Assembly: GCA_022702545.1 (NCBI GenBank)
Contig: JAHRBC010000009.1
Location: forward strand, 124,001-188,000
From: Phycomyces nitens
Taxonomy: Eukaryota; Mucoromycota; Mucoromycetes; Mucorales; Phycomycetaceae
Reading direction: 5' to 3'
Length of the DNA stretch: 64,000 nucleotides
Shown here piece after piece: positions 43,512 through 55,605 of the stretch. The notes under the pieces are model-generated. The model ran no database searches. It was not told the origin of the DNA and saw only the letters and a program-made list of their open reading frames with translations. The position numbers and the translations under genes were made by a program. The stretch's first letter is position 1; the number at the start of each line of letters is the position of its first letter.

Positions 43512-43531
43512 GTCATGTCTGAATTAATGTC

Positions 43532-43578
43532 CACTATGGCGGAAGGACCAGTAGCTGTGCCAAAAATGGTAGCATAAC
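43532..43578 (+). mobile_element. 47-bp tip of a CACTA element, cut by an LTR
   Basis: CACTATGGCGGAAGGACC and the following 29 bp match the E2 right tip at 14933-14979 with a few changes. It stops where the LTR begins at 43579. The rest of that element is not found in the window. Confidence 0.8.
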
Positions 43579-43925
43579 TGTCAGAGTTGACATAGCAAAT
43601 AATAACCCAGATAATCAGGTACCCAATCGGTAATGCTTTTAACATATGTCCTCAATGTTATACCGATTGGTTCCCCTTTTTGTAAAACCAAGACATATTC
43701 TCATTGCCTCTCATAAAGAGATAACCAATGTGTCTTAAGTAAAGAGTAATTAGTTTAGATAGTTTCACTTATAAAATCTGTATAAATACTACAACGATTT
43801 GTAACAATAAAAAGTATTCAATTCTCTATATTCTTATTTATCCTAAACATCCTAGTTGGTGGTGATCTATTGCAAAACTTATCTAAGTCAAGCATTAGCA
43901 AGATACACCCAGTCAAGACTTGACA
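43579..43925 (+). repeat. Retro2 5' LTR
   Basis: 347 bp, homologous in reverse to the split solo LTR at 14847-22339. It contains the uninterrupted target sequence of E2 near 43843-43860. Confidence 0.88.
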
Positions 43926-43937
43926 ATTGGTAGCTGA

Positions 43938-45062
43938 ATGAACAATTCCTCTAACCATACTGTTATCCCATTTGATTTACTCAAGAAATTTGAAATCGAA
44001 GAGAAAGTCCTTGCACTTCTCCCTGCCCATCTGAAAGAAGGTTTTTCTGCCTCCCACTGTGTTCTTGTTGTCCCTGCCAAACAACGCCTGGAATTGACCC
44101 CGTCTCAAGAATCAGCCTTTGATATACACGCCCGTGCTACTGCTACTTGTTGGATTAGGCGCGCCAATCCCAATTTGATTTCCCTTGAAACATCCCCGCA
44201 ACATGCACCCACTCCCATGCTTCCCCCTGGTACACCCAAGAACCCCATTGGTTCCACTGATATGGCTGCTATGATCGAAGCCATGACTCTGGCTTTCCAA
44301 AAAGCCATGACCACCAAGGCCCCTGTCCGCCGTGCCAAGGAGCCTGAGGTTTACGCCGGTGAGCATTCTGCCACCGCCATTGACGGCTGGCTTCATTCCA
44401 TTGAACGCTATGCTGCCATTACGTCTCTCCCTGATGCCCAATGGACCACATATGCTGTTACCTTGCTTCATGGTCGTGCTGACACTTGGTGGCATTGCAT
44501 TGAAGACTCTGACTACACCACCGAGTCTTGGGCCACGTTTAAAGAACGTCTCAACTGGGAATTCCGCCCTGTCCAGTCTGCCCGCCAAGCCTGTGCCCGT
44601 ATGGCCGCCCTGCGCCAGACCTCGTCTGTGGAAGCTTTTGTCGATGCCTTCTATGACATCAAGTTGGAGATCCCCGGAATGACCAATGATAAAGCTGTCA
44701 ACCGTTTTACCAACGGTCTCCGCAATGATGTTCGTTCCCACGTGGTCACAAAGGACCCTTTTGACCTTGAAGAGGCTGTCCGTGCTGCCTTAGCCTTTGA
44801 CAGTGCCCGCCGCCCCACCCAATCTGCTCCTCGCATGGTCGTTCCCGACTACTCGCGCAACAATGGTCCCACACCAATGGACCTCGATGCTATGGAGGGG
44901 AGGGGGTTTGGTAGATCAAACTACCAACCCGCTCATTGCAGCGCAATGGTCAAGGCTCCTCACAGGGTTCCAGCCAAGGAGACCGCAAGTGTTTTTGGTG
45001 TGGCAAGTCAGGCCATATCTGCCGTAACTGCCAAGAGCGCATATCTGCCTTCTGCCGTCTAG
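43938..45062 (+). pseudogene. gag: Retro2 gag, frameshifted before the zinc knuckle
   Basis: Open from MNNSSNHTVIPFDLL. The gag core resembles Gypsy1 Gag (WLHSIERYAAI, WWHCIEDSD, RFTNGLRNDVRSH, PTPMDLDAMEGRG). After about residue 330 the correct continuation, including the CCHC knuckle CFWCGKSGHICRNC, is in the -1 frame (from about 44936), fused to the protease. In Gypsy1 the knuckle is in the gag frame, so this is a frameshift mutation in Retro2, or a different shift site. Confidence 0.8.
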
Positions 45063-45978
45063 ACAAAGACCGCATGCGTAGCATGAACCGCAACAGTCCC
45101 GAGCAGTTGCAGTACCATGACAAACATCAAGAGTCTAGGGATGTAATTAATAACAAAGTAGATATAAACTATAAAGAACATGTTAATAAAGATCTCCCTT
45201 CCCAGTATACTATTGTCCCCGAGGTGGTAACCAAGACCAATGTTGAGAGTAGTGAAATTGATAGCCAAGACTTGGTACACCTAGACCAGTTAAATGTTTC
45301 AATTAGCACAGACCTCCCCCTGTACAAGGCCGTTAGCCATGAAAGAACACTACAAGTCCTGATTGACAGTGGCGCAAGCGCCAATTATGTGACACCAGAG
45401 ACAGCTGAACTGGCCGAAAATGTAATCCCAGTCCAAGGCTGTGAAGTAGAGACCGCCAATGGACATTGCACCCACATTAGCCGTAAGGTTATCATGTCAA
45501 TCTCACTCAATGATTATCAAGATACCATAGAGGCCTTTGTCTTTCCCATGAAGTTTGACATGATCCTTGGCCGTACTTGGTTACAGCAAGCTAAGCCTGT
45601 TCCAGATTGGAACACCGACAGTTGGACACTGAGACAAGCAGATAAGACTTTTTCCTTGATGCCGCACACCACACAGACCACTCCCTCGTGCTTGAATTAT
45701 CTGATATCGCACAAGCAAGTTGACAAGAGAAGATGGTACTGATAGCTTCTTGCTATACATGAAAGAAGACGTGGAGAAGGTGTTTGCCAAAGCTGGTTGG
45801 AAAAACCTGGTGCAAGAGTTCCCCGATGTGTTTAAAGACGAGTTGCCTGGCCTGCCTCCCGGTTGCAACATAAGACATGTAATTGACACGGAAGGCGCCA
45901 GACCAATCAACAGGCTGCCATTCAAGATGAGTCCTCTGGAGCTGGACGAGCTGAAGTGTCAGCTGAAAGAGTTACTCG
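44936..45978 (+). pseudogene. Retro2 protease and start of reverse transcriptase, broken
   Basis: Open 44936-45742 with the zinc knuckle, then the protease motif [14 protein letters not shown] and [11 protein letters not shown] second frame change near 45720-45742 leads to a frame with EFPDVFKDELPGLPPGCN and MSPLELDELKCQLKELL, the protease/RT linker. That part is in one frame where Gypsy1 has an extra C. The frame ends at the T2 insertion (45979). No polymerase active site remains. Confidence 0.8.
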
Positions 45979-46010
45979 CACTGGAAAAATGGGTTTGAAT
46001 ACTCATGTGT

Positions 46011-46429
46011 AAAAGTGCGGTTACTAAGTAGTAAAATTAAGATTTATTAGATACGCTGTATGGGTTTCTGTATGGGCCAAAGCCAAGTTTTACACAATGA
46101 GTTATGACCTGGTTTCTGCATGAGTATTTACTTCATGGGCTGACCAAGTGGGGGTTGTTAGTATGAGTGGGTCATTAATTTGACCTGATGTACAGAATAA
46201 AAGTCTATTTGAAACCAAGTTTCATTGTTGTACACTCTTTATATAAAAGGAAAGTTGAAAGCAAAGGAACTTCTTGACATGATTAAAATCCAATTATACT
46301 CAGGTAGATTGAAGGCTTTCTTAATTTTTAACTAATATTTGAAGGCTATTACTGTGTAATCAAGCATTGAATGCTCCCCCATTATTTTATATCCCGTACT
46401 TATTAGGTTGTTTATGGTTTATATTTGTG
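46011..46429. other. T2 terminal region without a gene
   Basis: AT-rich sequence between the tip and the poly(A) signal of the module region. From about 46330 inward it matches T1; outside that it differs. No gene seen. Confidence 0.55.
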
Positions 46430-47500
46430 TTTATTGGAAAGAATAGAATGGTTCTATACACAAGCTCTAATACTATTACTGTCTATCCTTGCCGCTTCTA
46501 CCGGCCTACTTGATACTACTTGGATCGGGTGCTTCACTACTGAACAATACCTGAAAATAGGGTCCGGCGGCAGTTTGGGTGGTTGCGGCAGTGTTCTTAT
46601 ATAATAAAGGTAGTATTAGTGACATATATTCAAGAGTGCGGGTATTGTTCAAGATGCGAGGTATATTATACTTATATTGTAAGGGATGGACAAGAATGGA
46701 CAAAGAGGGGCTGAGTTGTGCGGCATGGCATCTTGCATGATTAGATTGACTAGAGATGGGGTAAAATAAATTAATATGGGTGAATTGATTGATAAAATAA
46801 TTAATTTACATACCAGAAGCAGAGTTGGCGATTAAAGTAGAGGGATGGTATATGGCAGCTAACAATAGCTTCTTATTAAGAGTATAAAAAATTATTAGTA
46901 AATAGCCAGAATAATATTATGGAAAAGCACAAAGACCAAGAAACGGCATTACCATTATGATAACCAGTTGTAGATGATGAGGGAGGCAGATGGGGTAGAC
47001 AGTGATGGTGGCGGCCTATTGTAGAATAAGAAACGTTAGAAAAGAAAATTATTATTTTTTTGACACAAAAAGATTTTTTTTACCATAGTACTAATGACGA
47101 TACCATATAATAAACCATGCCAGTAGAGGAGGTCTATAAGATCAAAAGAGATAGTCAGAATAATAATATAAAAAAGTATAAAGGCTAAAAGACAGCATTA
47201 TCATTATGATGACAGTTGTAGATGACAGAAGACGCAGATGGGGTATAGGGTGATTGATGGCGGCGGCCTATAGGAGAATAAGAAGCATTAGAGAAAAAAA
47301 AAGTTTGACACGAAAATATTTTTTTACACTGGGACTGATGACGTTATCATATAATAGGCTATGAAAGTGGAAGAGGTCTATAAAATAGAAAGAGAGAATC
47401 AGAATAATTTGCAAGATGGCACCGGCACATTTAACTGGCCATGATTAGTTTAGAGGAGCAATGCAGGCAGGATGTATTGGAATGAGAGTGTGTTTATAAA
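46430..47500 (-). repeat. T2 tandem GT-AG module array, possible third transcription unit
   Basis: Minus-strand equivalent of the T1 array: TATA-like TTTATAAA (47500-47493), two to three modules with the same acceptor contexts (TTTATAG ACCTC, CTATAG GCCGCC), the terminal block PYFQVLFSSEAPDPSSIK stop (about 46590-46506) and AATAAA at 46435-46430. It has fewer units than T1 or T3, yet the flanking sequence is about 90% alike by eye. Confidence 0.6.
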
Positions 47501-47915
47501 GAAGCCGCCAATTTTTTAGTCTAAAGAGGTGTAAAAAAAGAAAGAGAAAATAGGCGCGGATATAAGGAAACAAGAGAAAGGAAAAAAGGCTAAAAAGAAA
47601 AAAAAATACAAGGATATATAATTTGAAACAGAGACAGAATAGGTGTAATGGATAGAATCCAAAAGCAATAATGGTGCCGTTCATTAATGTGTACAAGAAG
47701 TCTTTTTGGATTTATAAATAAAGCTGTCTTTACTAATATATACTCTGTATTTTATATTATTAAATCCTTTTGACCAACTTGTTCACTCTTCCCACTCAAA
47801 TCCGATTTTTCTATCTATCTGTCTCTTGTGCGTTTTAAGTAAAAGATATGTTTAAACTTAAAGTAGCAAACGAGTATTAAATATTGGGTATTTTTTATAT
47901 AATTTATAATAGAAA

Positions 47916-49028
47916 ATGTCAAACCAAAGAAGAAATATTGCTCCACGACCTGCTGACGATGATGTCAATATGCAGACGGTCATCACCAATCTCCAAGAGG
48001 ATCTTGCCTCAATTAGAAGCGACATGACCACGATGAACAGGAGAATGGGGACTCTTATTGAGTCCAACCTCACCGTCATTGCTGCTACAAGTGTTGTGGC
48101 TCCAGTACCTGCTCTTGCCTCTGTTGCTGCCCCAACTGCCGAAGCCACAAATGAATCAATGTCTGATGCAAAGAAACGTGTATTTGTAGGTGTCACTAGA
48201 TATAATATCCTATCAACTAAATTCTTATTTTGATCAAACAGAGAGATATTCGTGGATATTTGTGGCAGCCAAAGTTGAGGTCAAGGGCGTTGGTTGACAT
48301 CCAGGCAAATAACAACAAGCCAAGGTGGGATGTCCATGCTCACTTTGACGAGAGTCCCAACAAGGAGCTGGTAGAACGTCTACTGGCTTACCTTGGGCCA
48401 AATTTTGTTGGCTCACCCTTGAGAAGAAGCGACATTCGAGAGAAGGTCTACAGGAACTTCTGTAGCTGTCATCAGGAGCAGACGAAGCCTTCTGAGAAGA
48501 AGGCAGTCTCCAACGCTCGTTCGAGAAGGGCAAACCGTGAAAAAGATGTAGGTTGTATACTATTCAAACTAGAGACAAATATTAATGAATACATGTTGGA
48601 TATTTGTTAGCATTTAAAACGTCGCATGGCTGCCTTTCTCGAACATAAGGAGGCCATTGAGCAGGTAATGGGGCAAGTCTGCTCTGGTCTGCTTCAGAAA
48701 GAAGCAATGTCTGAAGGAGAATCAGATAACGATACTTCAAAGACTCTTGGCAGGCGTTGGATCTCCGTTTATCGCCCAAGCTGGAGAAGCGATGAGGTAA
48801 ATTATTCTGTAAACAATATATAATTATATGTATTAAGATAATATTTTTGAAATATTAACAAATGCTATTTAGTTCAACCAGTTTATTGAAATCGTTGACT
48901 CATTCGTTTCTCTTGACTTGGGGATGAATGCTCATCAGATGCTGTCAAGAGAACTCACAGGAGTCAGAGACTTAGCAGTCCCTGGTGACTTGGCCACCCA
49001 TCTGCCTCCTTGGGCCGTAAGAAATTAA
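47916..49028 (+). CDS. T2 accessory protein, 305 aa, four exons
   Basis: Exons 47916-48185, 48242-48547, 48611-48796 and 48873-49028. All are multiples of three, 306 codons in total with the stop. The last two have the same length as in T1. The N-terminal coiled-coil part (MQTVITNLQEDLASIRSDMT) is followed by an Ala/Val/Pro linker. Exon 2 has DESPNKELVERLLAYLGPNF and SDIREKVYRNF plus basic residues (NARSRRANRE), plausibly DNA binding. An acidic SEGESDNDT and a Trp-rich end follow. It is open throughout. It converges on the transposase gene, with the stops 122 bp apart. Function unknown; its retention beside each transposase suggests a role in transposition. Confidence 0.78.
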
Positions 49029-49150
49029 ATAAAAAACAATTGTTTTATTTTACTCTTGCTTACGTATTTAATCCCAAAGACATGTTTAAAGGCAATGAAT
49101 GTTTTGTTTTGCTCTTTTTTAAAAGAAACAAGTATTTATTTATTAATGCT

Positions 49151-52100
49151 TTAAGCATACATCTTTTTTGGTAAAGGAATGACCAGCATCTTTACATTAA
49201 CACCAGACACCAGCTCAGCAGTCGCGACTTCCAAAAGAATATGATGTACTGGCAATATACAATGATAATTATCTGGAGAGAAACTTGGCAAGCAGACCTC
49301 AACTCCTTCATATTCACACGTTCTACTTGGCATGTTGACAAACCATCTCACGAAAGCAAAGACATGAGTGGAATTATTTCCGATTGATGGCAGACCGAGC
49401 TTGTGAAGGAACAAGTACTGAATTTGTCCTGTGTATGCTCGTGGAGGATCACCGACTCTACCTAGGAAGAGTGCTTGAATGAAAGACCCATGGTCTATGG
49501 AACCATTTTTGCCTTTATATGTCTGGCCAAGAAGATTGATGGATTTTATCTTTGTGATATGATTATCAACAAAGATACCTGACGATGTTGCCTGATGATA
49601 GTGCTGAAGACTGGATATATCATATGATAGCCGATAGTATTCCAACAACTGGAGATAATCAGTATCATCCATTACAAATGGCTTTCTCACCAAGAGAGGG
49701 AAGGCAGAGGGAGGAAGGGGCTCATTTCCCTTTATCGGAAATTCAGGCTTTAAAGATGCACGCACAAATAGCTGAAGTATAAATGGCGTGTGTGAAAGAG
49801 GGGCAGAGGAGGAGGTGGCAGTTGTGGATGATGACGTGAGTTTTGACAGAAGAGGACGGAAAGGAGCTTGGTTTGGACAGGAGAGAATTTTTTGTACGTA
49901 GTTGCCCTTGTACATGTCTTCAACAAAACTTTTCATGAACGTGGACTCAAATCCATCCCTTCTATTGGTGTCGATCTTCTTCAACAGGCCATTATACCTC
50001 TCAAACCCAAACAGCCAATAGCCATACACAGGTCCAAAATCACGAATGGTCTTGCGAAGATGGATGTGCAGGTGCATGTTACAGGTGAGAGTGGGAGCAG
50101 GATACAATTCTTCACATTTCTGACAGAATCTTTCCAAATGGGTATGGGCGTCGTCAAGGTCATCAAACGTGATTGTTGGTGTTGCAAGGAGACGGCAAGC
50201 ATCAACAAAGTCGATCCAATTCTTGAACTTATCCAGAGGAAGAACGTCTCTGAGCAGCACAGGAGAATACACCAACACCCAGGATTTCCATTCATCGGCC
50301 TTCATATATGGAAATCCTCTACTGATCTTCGTCTTCAAAATGGTGTAGTCAGTTGGCACCACCATCGATTCGGCCATTACTTGCATAGAAGCCAGCTTCC
50401 TATCCATGATTAGACCACTAGTAGTCCACGTCTCGACCATCCTCTTGGCTGTACCCAAGAATAGGTAATGCATGGGATCAATGATCGTTCCACGTACTAG
50501 ATCAAAGTATCCAAGGCAATGCAGTTGTGACCATCGAACACCATTTTCGACCTCCAACTCATGCCTTTCTGAGGGTGTACTTGCACTCTTCCACACCTCA
50601 GCATGCAAATGGTTCTCCACACCACGACGACGACGCCACCCAGACTCATTAAACCCATGGAAGTCCACACTGCTTGTCCCAGGAAGACGAGAAAATTTGC
50701 AGCAACACTTGTAACAGGCGTTTGTGCTGTTATGGGACGTGAATCCACTTGTCTTTCTGGCTGCAGGGATGTCACATGCTACCATGAACAAAGCTGCACG
50801 GACGGTTGCTCCAGAAATGCATTCAAAGGTTGGGATAGTCATTCCCACGTACAGTTGTTCCAACTCATCAACCAAAGGCTTGAGATAATGGTTAATCTCT
50901 TCGGACTTTGGCTCCTTTGGCCCAGGCATGAGTCCAACAAGGATAGTATTCTCTGCCTTAAACCGCTCCTCACGAGGCAAGTTGTTAACCACCAAGTAAA
51001 TGGCCCCACAAGAGTATGTGACCCTGTCAAAGGGCTGGAACCAATCGATGTTCAACGTCAACATCAAAGAACGAGGATGGGCAACAAAAGATTCACCACT
51101 GATGTCTTTCAACTCCTTCCACATAACACCGTCAAAGATGTCGCACATTGTATCCATGATCTTGAGCTCCTGATTCCAATGTTGAATGCTTGCTTCAAAA
51201 TCAGGGCAAAGGAAAAGAATTTTCAAGGCATGCTTCAATGACTGGTATTGGAACACGCACTTGGGAACCAATGCTCCAGACGATATAACCTTGGTCAACT
51301 TGCAGTTGCAGGTCAGACGTGCACCAACTTTCGTGAAAACACAGCGAGGGGGGACAGACTGGTTTTCTTCATAAACTGCGTGGCAATCAGGACAGGCTAC
51401 GAATCTCCTGATACTGTTGGAAATCGCAGAATATCCTGTCATTCTTTGCAGACCAAGAAGACTGGATGGGAGCTGGAAATCCTGCTCGTAAATCGTCAAG
51501 AGTGTGTTGATGAACTCGATCAAGACAACAGCACCCTTGTTGACCACATAGCGGGATGCAAAGAGGACAACAAAAACGGCAATAAACCTGTGCACAGGAT
51601 TTTCAGGCATATTGGGGGTTGGGAAAGGGTCTATTTTAAAATCGAAAAAATTAATATTCAATTTTTTTCAGGCTTTTTTCTTTGCTGCTTTCTCTTTGCT
51701 TTTGGCTATGCAACACACACCTTCACTGTCAAATTCCTCAACTGCAATCTCAACTACATCTTTGCCTTCATCTTCTTCATCATCGCTTTCATCATCGCGT
51801 TCGCCATCAGCATTGGCCTCATTAGCAACTGAATCGCCCTCATCCAGCATTACATCGGCATCCCAAAAAGGTGAGTTGGTCTGACCGTCCAATACATCCG
51901 AGGGTCCAGACTATTGAGTAGAAATAACCGCTTATAGAATATAGTAGTTTCTTAGTCTCTACTTTTTTTCAAATAAACTTTTCTTACATTGAATATCAAT
52001 ATCCATGTCTGCTTGAGTGTCTGTGTTTCATACCGCCGAAATTATTATACAATACATAAAAATAAACACTGAAATTATCATACCCATCTCATTTGAGTTG

Positions 52101-52231
52101 CTCTGTTCAATTCTTGCTCTCTTGCTATGACGCTGAGCAGTTCGGCTTGCTACCAATGTGTAGCCTTCGCCATTGTTGTTGCATCTATTGAAATAGCACT
52201 TGGTGTTGTAAAAAGTATTTGAAGATGACAT
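49151..52231 (-). pseudogene. T2 transposase, main exon open, one splice acceptor doubtful
   Basis: The main exon (about 51629-49151) is open and carries NIDWFQPFDRVTYS, ACDIPAARKTS and IDPMHYLFLG (His-Tyr where T1 has His-Asn), so the DDE blocks are present. The first exon (52231-52084, 148 nt as in T1) has CYFNRC and QRHSKRAR. The short second exon encodes MDIDIQ. The third, acidic exon should begin at the position where T1 has CTCAG|ATG, but T2 reads CTCGG, losing the AG, and the nearby CAATAG puts translation in the wrong frame. Unless another acceptor is used, the N-terminal finger cannot be joined. The core alone could start at an internal Met. About 70-75% similar to T1 by eye. Confidence 0.65.
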
Positions 52232-52479
52232 TGTGTTTGTGTTTATAATGTTAAAACAAAAAGGAAACGAGTGTTACATATACTTTATTTATTATTATTT
52301 TATAGTGGTAAAAAAGCAATGTTGTTTTATTCTTTTTAATCAAGCCAATGGGGTCAAGCAAAAGAACGTTTTTAATCAGAACACAAAAAAAGGTGTTGTG
52401 CTGCAAATTTGCCCTAATTTTCCTCAGGTAGACAGCTTTGCCCACACATGAGTATTCAGACCCGTTTTTCCAGTGGGCA

Positions 52480-55461
52480 AGTTACTTTTGTAAACACTCT
52501 ATGAATTGTATCATAATATATTTTACTAGAAATCTCCTCTCAACGCAATATGATAGATGTTGATTTTGAACGTAAGGATTATTTATTGGCATAGCAACAG
52601 AAACTAAATAACTACTATATTCTATATCTGGCTACCTTGTTCCATAAAGTCGGGTCCTCAGATGTACTTGGTGATCAGGAGAACTCGCCGTTTTTGGAAG
52701 CCGATCCTTTTGCCGATCATGGCGAAATTGGTGCTGACAATGAGGCTAATGCCGATGCCGATGCTGATGCCAATGCCGATGAGAATGAGATGAACGGTGG
52801 TGATGATGACGACGAGGGCGATTTGGAAGAGATTGAAGTTGAGGAGTTGGATGGTGAAGGTCAGTGTTAAATAGAGAAAAAGCCTAAAAAATTGGGTGTT
52901 AATATTTTCCATTTTAAAATAGATCCTTTTGCCTCCCCCAAATGCCTGAAAACCCAGTGCACAGGTTCATCGCCATTTCTGTTGTCCTGTTTGCATCCCG
53001 TTATGTGGTTGACAAGGGTGCTGTTGTCTTGATCGAGTTTGTCAACAAGCTCTTGACAATCTATGATCAAGATTTCCAACTGCCCACAAGCCTGCTTGGT
53101 CTGCAGCGCATGACAGGATTTTCAGCCATGTCCCAAGGAATAAGGAAATCTGTTGTGTGCCAGGATTGTCACAAGGTGTACGAGGAAGCTGGGTCTGTTC
53201 CCCTTTGGTGTGATTTCCAGAAGCCAGGAGCACGTTCCTCTTGCGATTCCCAGTTGATGAAGGTGTCATCATCAGGTGCTTTGGTAGCCAGACGCCAATA
53301 CAACTACCATTCTGTCAAGCAGGCGTTGAGAGTGTTTTTCCTCTGCCCAGATTTCGAAGCAAGAATCCACCATTGGAACAAGGAGCTGAAGGTCGAAGAC
53401 ACGATGTGCGATGTGTACGACGGCACCATGTGGAAGGAGCTCAAGGACTCGAATGGTGTTTCTTTCGTCCAAGACCCACGTTCTCTCATGCTGACATTGA
53501 ACGTTGACTGGTTCCAGCCGTTCGATGGGGTAACCTATTCCTGTGGTGCAATCTACTTGGCCGTCAACAATCTTCCTAGGGCTGAGCAATTCAAGGCAGA
53601 GAACATCATTCTTGTTGGACTTATGCCTGGGCCCAAGGAACCAAAATCTGACGAGATCAACCACTATCTCAAGCCGTTGGTAGACGATTTGGAAGAGCTG
53701 TACGTTGGTGTGAAGATGCGAACTGCCGAGTGTTCATCAGGTGTTACCGTCCGTGCTGCGTTGTTTATGGTGGCGTGCGACATTCCAGCTGCCAGAAAGA
53801 CAAGTGGGTTTACTTCCCACAACAGCACCCATGCATGCTTCAAGTGTAGTTGTGGTTTCTCTCATTTGGACAGAACAAACAGCGTTGACTTTCGTGGCTT
53901 CGACTCTGCACAGTGGTCCCTTCGCAGTGGTGTTGAAAAGCGGTTGCATGCTGAGGTGTGGAAGAGTGCCAGTACGCCCTCAGAAAGGCATCAGCTGGAA
54001 ATCGAAAATGGCGTTCGATGGTCCCAGTTGCATCGCCTTGGATACTTTGACGTTGTTTGCTGCACGATCATTGATCCCATGCACAATCTCTTCTTGGGTA
54101 TGGCCAAGCGAATGGTCGAGAGGTGGATTGACGATGGCCTGATCACAGACCGTGATCTTGCTGCCATGCAAAAGACTGCCGAGTCTATGGTTCTGCCGGC
54201 CGATTATGCTGTCCTCAAAGGCAAGATCGGAAAAGGCTTTTCCTACATGAAAGCAGACGAGTGGAAGTCCTGGGTCCTCGTATACTCTCCAGTCCTGTTG
54301 AAAGGTGTGCTCCCTCCTGACAACTTCAACAACTGGATCAGCTTCGTTGATGCCTGCCGCCTTTTGGTCAAGCCAGCAATCTCGTTTTCCAAGGCAACCG
54401 ATGCCCACGATTTCCTGGAAACGTTTGGTCGAAGATGTCAGTCCCTATATCCTGCGAATCTTCTCACTTGTAACATGCACCTACACCTTCATCTTCATAC
54501 CATTATTCGTGATTTTGGACCAGTGTACGGTTATTGGCTGTTTTCATTTGAGAGATACAATGGATTGTTAAAAAACATCAAGACCAACAGATGAGACGGC
54601 TTTGAGTCCACCTACATGAAGAACTTTATTAATGATGCATACAAGGGCGATTATGTATCTTCTGTTCTTCAATGTCCCAGTCAAACCCCTTTCCGCCCCT
54701 TTATGTCCAAGCTTACCTCCTCCTCCTATGCCCCATCCTATGCCCCATCCCATGCCTCCTCCCATGCCTCCTCCTATGCCCCCTCCTATGACATGTCTCA
54801 AGGCCCTTTCCGGTTGAGAGCATTTATGCAAGCCTCTATGAATCCACTCTCTATCAAAGGCAATGAACCTCTCCCTCCTTCTGCGTTGCCACTCTCTATG
54901 AAACCGTATGAATCAATGAACGACCTTGAATATCCCTATCTCTTGGAACACTATAAGCTCGTATATGCAAAGCCAGATTTAGTGGATTACCGACATGCCT
55001 CATCTTCGCCGTATTTTGTTGACAACCAAATATGCAAGATCGCATCTATCGATCTCCTTGGCCAGTCATACAAAGGCAAGAAGGGTACTGTCGGTCATGG
55101 TTCTTATATTCAAGCTCTGTTCTCTGGAAATGACGACGAAAATCCAACTGCGTACACAGGCGAGATTCAATATATGTTTGTCCATTCCCAGTCTATGCCC
55201 CCTATGTCTCATGGCCGACTAAATCGTCATCACAATAAGCAACATGTTTTTGCGTACGTTCGCTGGTTTGTCTTTGATTCTGAGCGTACAAGAGAACATG
55301 AAAGTGTTGACATTTGTAGGCCACAATTTTCTCCAGCCAACTACCACAGTATTGTGCCTGTACATCGCATTCTGTTAGAAGTAGCACTGGCTGAACATAT
55401 GACCCAAAATAATGTAAAGAAGATACTGGTTATCCCTTTACCTAAAAAAATATATGCTTAA
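52480..55461 (+). pseudogene. T3 transposase, disabled copy
   Basis: Same exons 2-4 as T1. Lesions: no first exon; one C missing in the C run at about 52934-52939, shifting frame just after the last acceptor; and a stop (TGA, 54592-54594) where T1 has CGA, splitting the main frame into 52942-54594 and 54616-55461. All three acidic blocks (NVDWFQPFDG, ACDIPAARK, IDPMHNLFLG) remain upstream of the stop. Most other differences from T1 are CpG transitions. It cannot make a full transposase. Confidence 0.88.
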
Positions 55462-55605
55462 GTTTTAATAAAATATGTCTTTACTCATTTTTAAACAAGA
55501 TTGCATACCAGAATAAAATAAACAAGTATAGGATTTGAATGAGTCTTTAGGATTGAGTGCATGAGAGGAGCAAAGATGAGGTTTTTTTATTTTTTTTTAA
55601 TTTTT

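Larger units (their letters stand above)
43579..45978 (+). mobile_element. Retro2, truncated gypsy element related to Gypsy1
   Basis: The 5' LTR (43579-43925, TGTCAGAG...CTTGACA) is followed by TGGTAGCTGAA, the same primer site as Gypsy1. Then come gag and protease frames with breaks. The element ends inside the first residues of reverse transcriptase, where T2 starts at 45979. No 3' LTR is present. Confidence 0.88.
45979..52475 (-). mobile_element. CACTA-like element T2 (CACTG ends), reverse orientation
   Basis: About 32-bp terminal inverted repeats at 45979-46010 and 52444-52475 (CACTGGAAAAA...) differ at only two positions, both C/T. Contents mirror T1: transposase on the minus strand (49151-52231), accessory gene on the plus strand (47916-49028), module array (about 46430-47500, minus). 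The left flank is Retro2 pol and the right flank is the T3 interior. No target duplication is visible. Confidence 0.88.
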
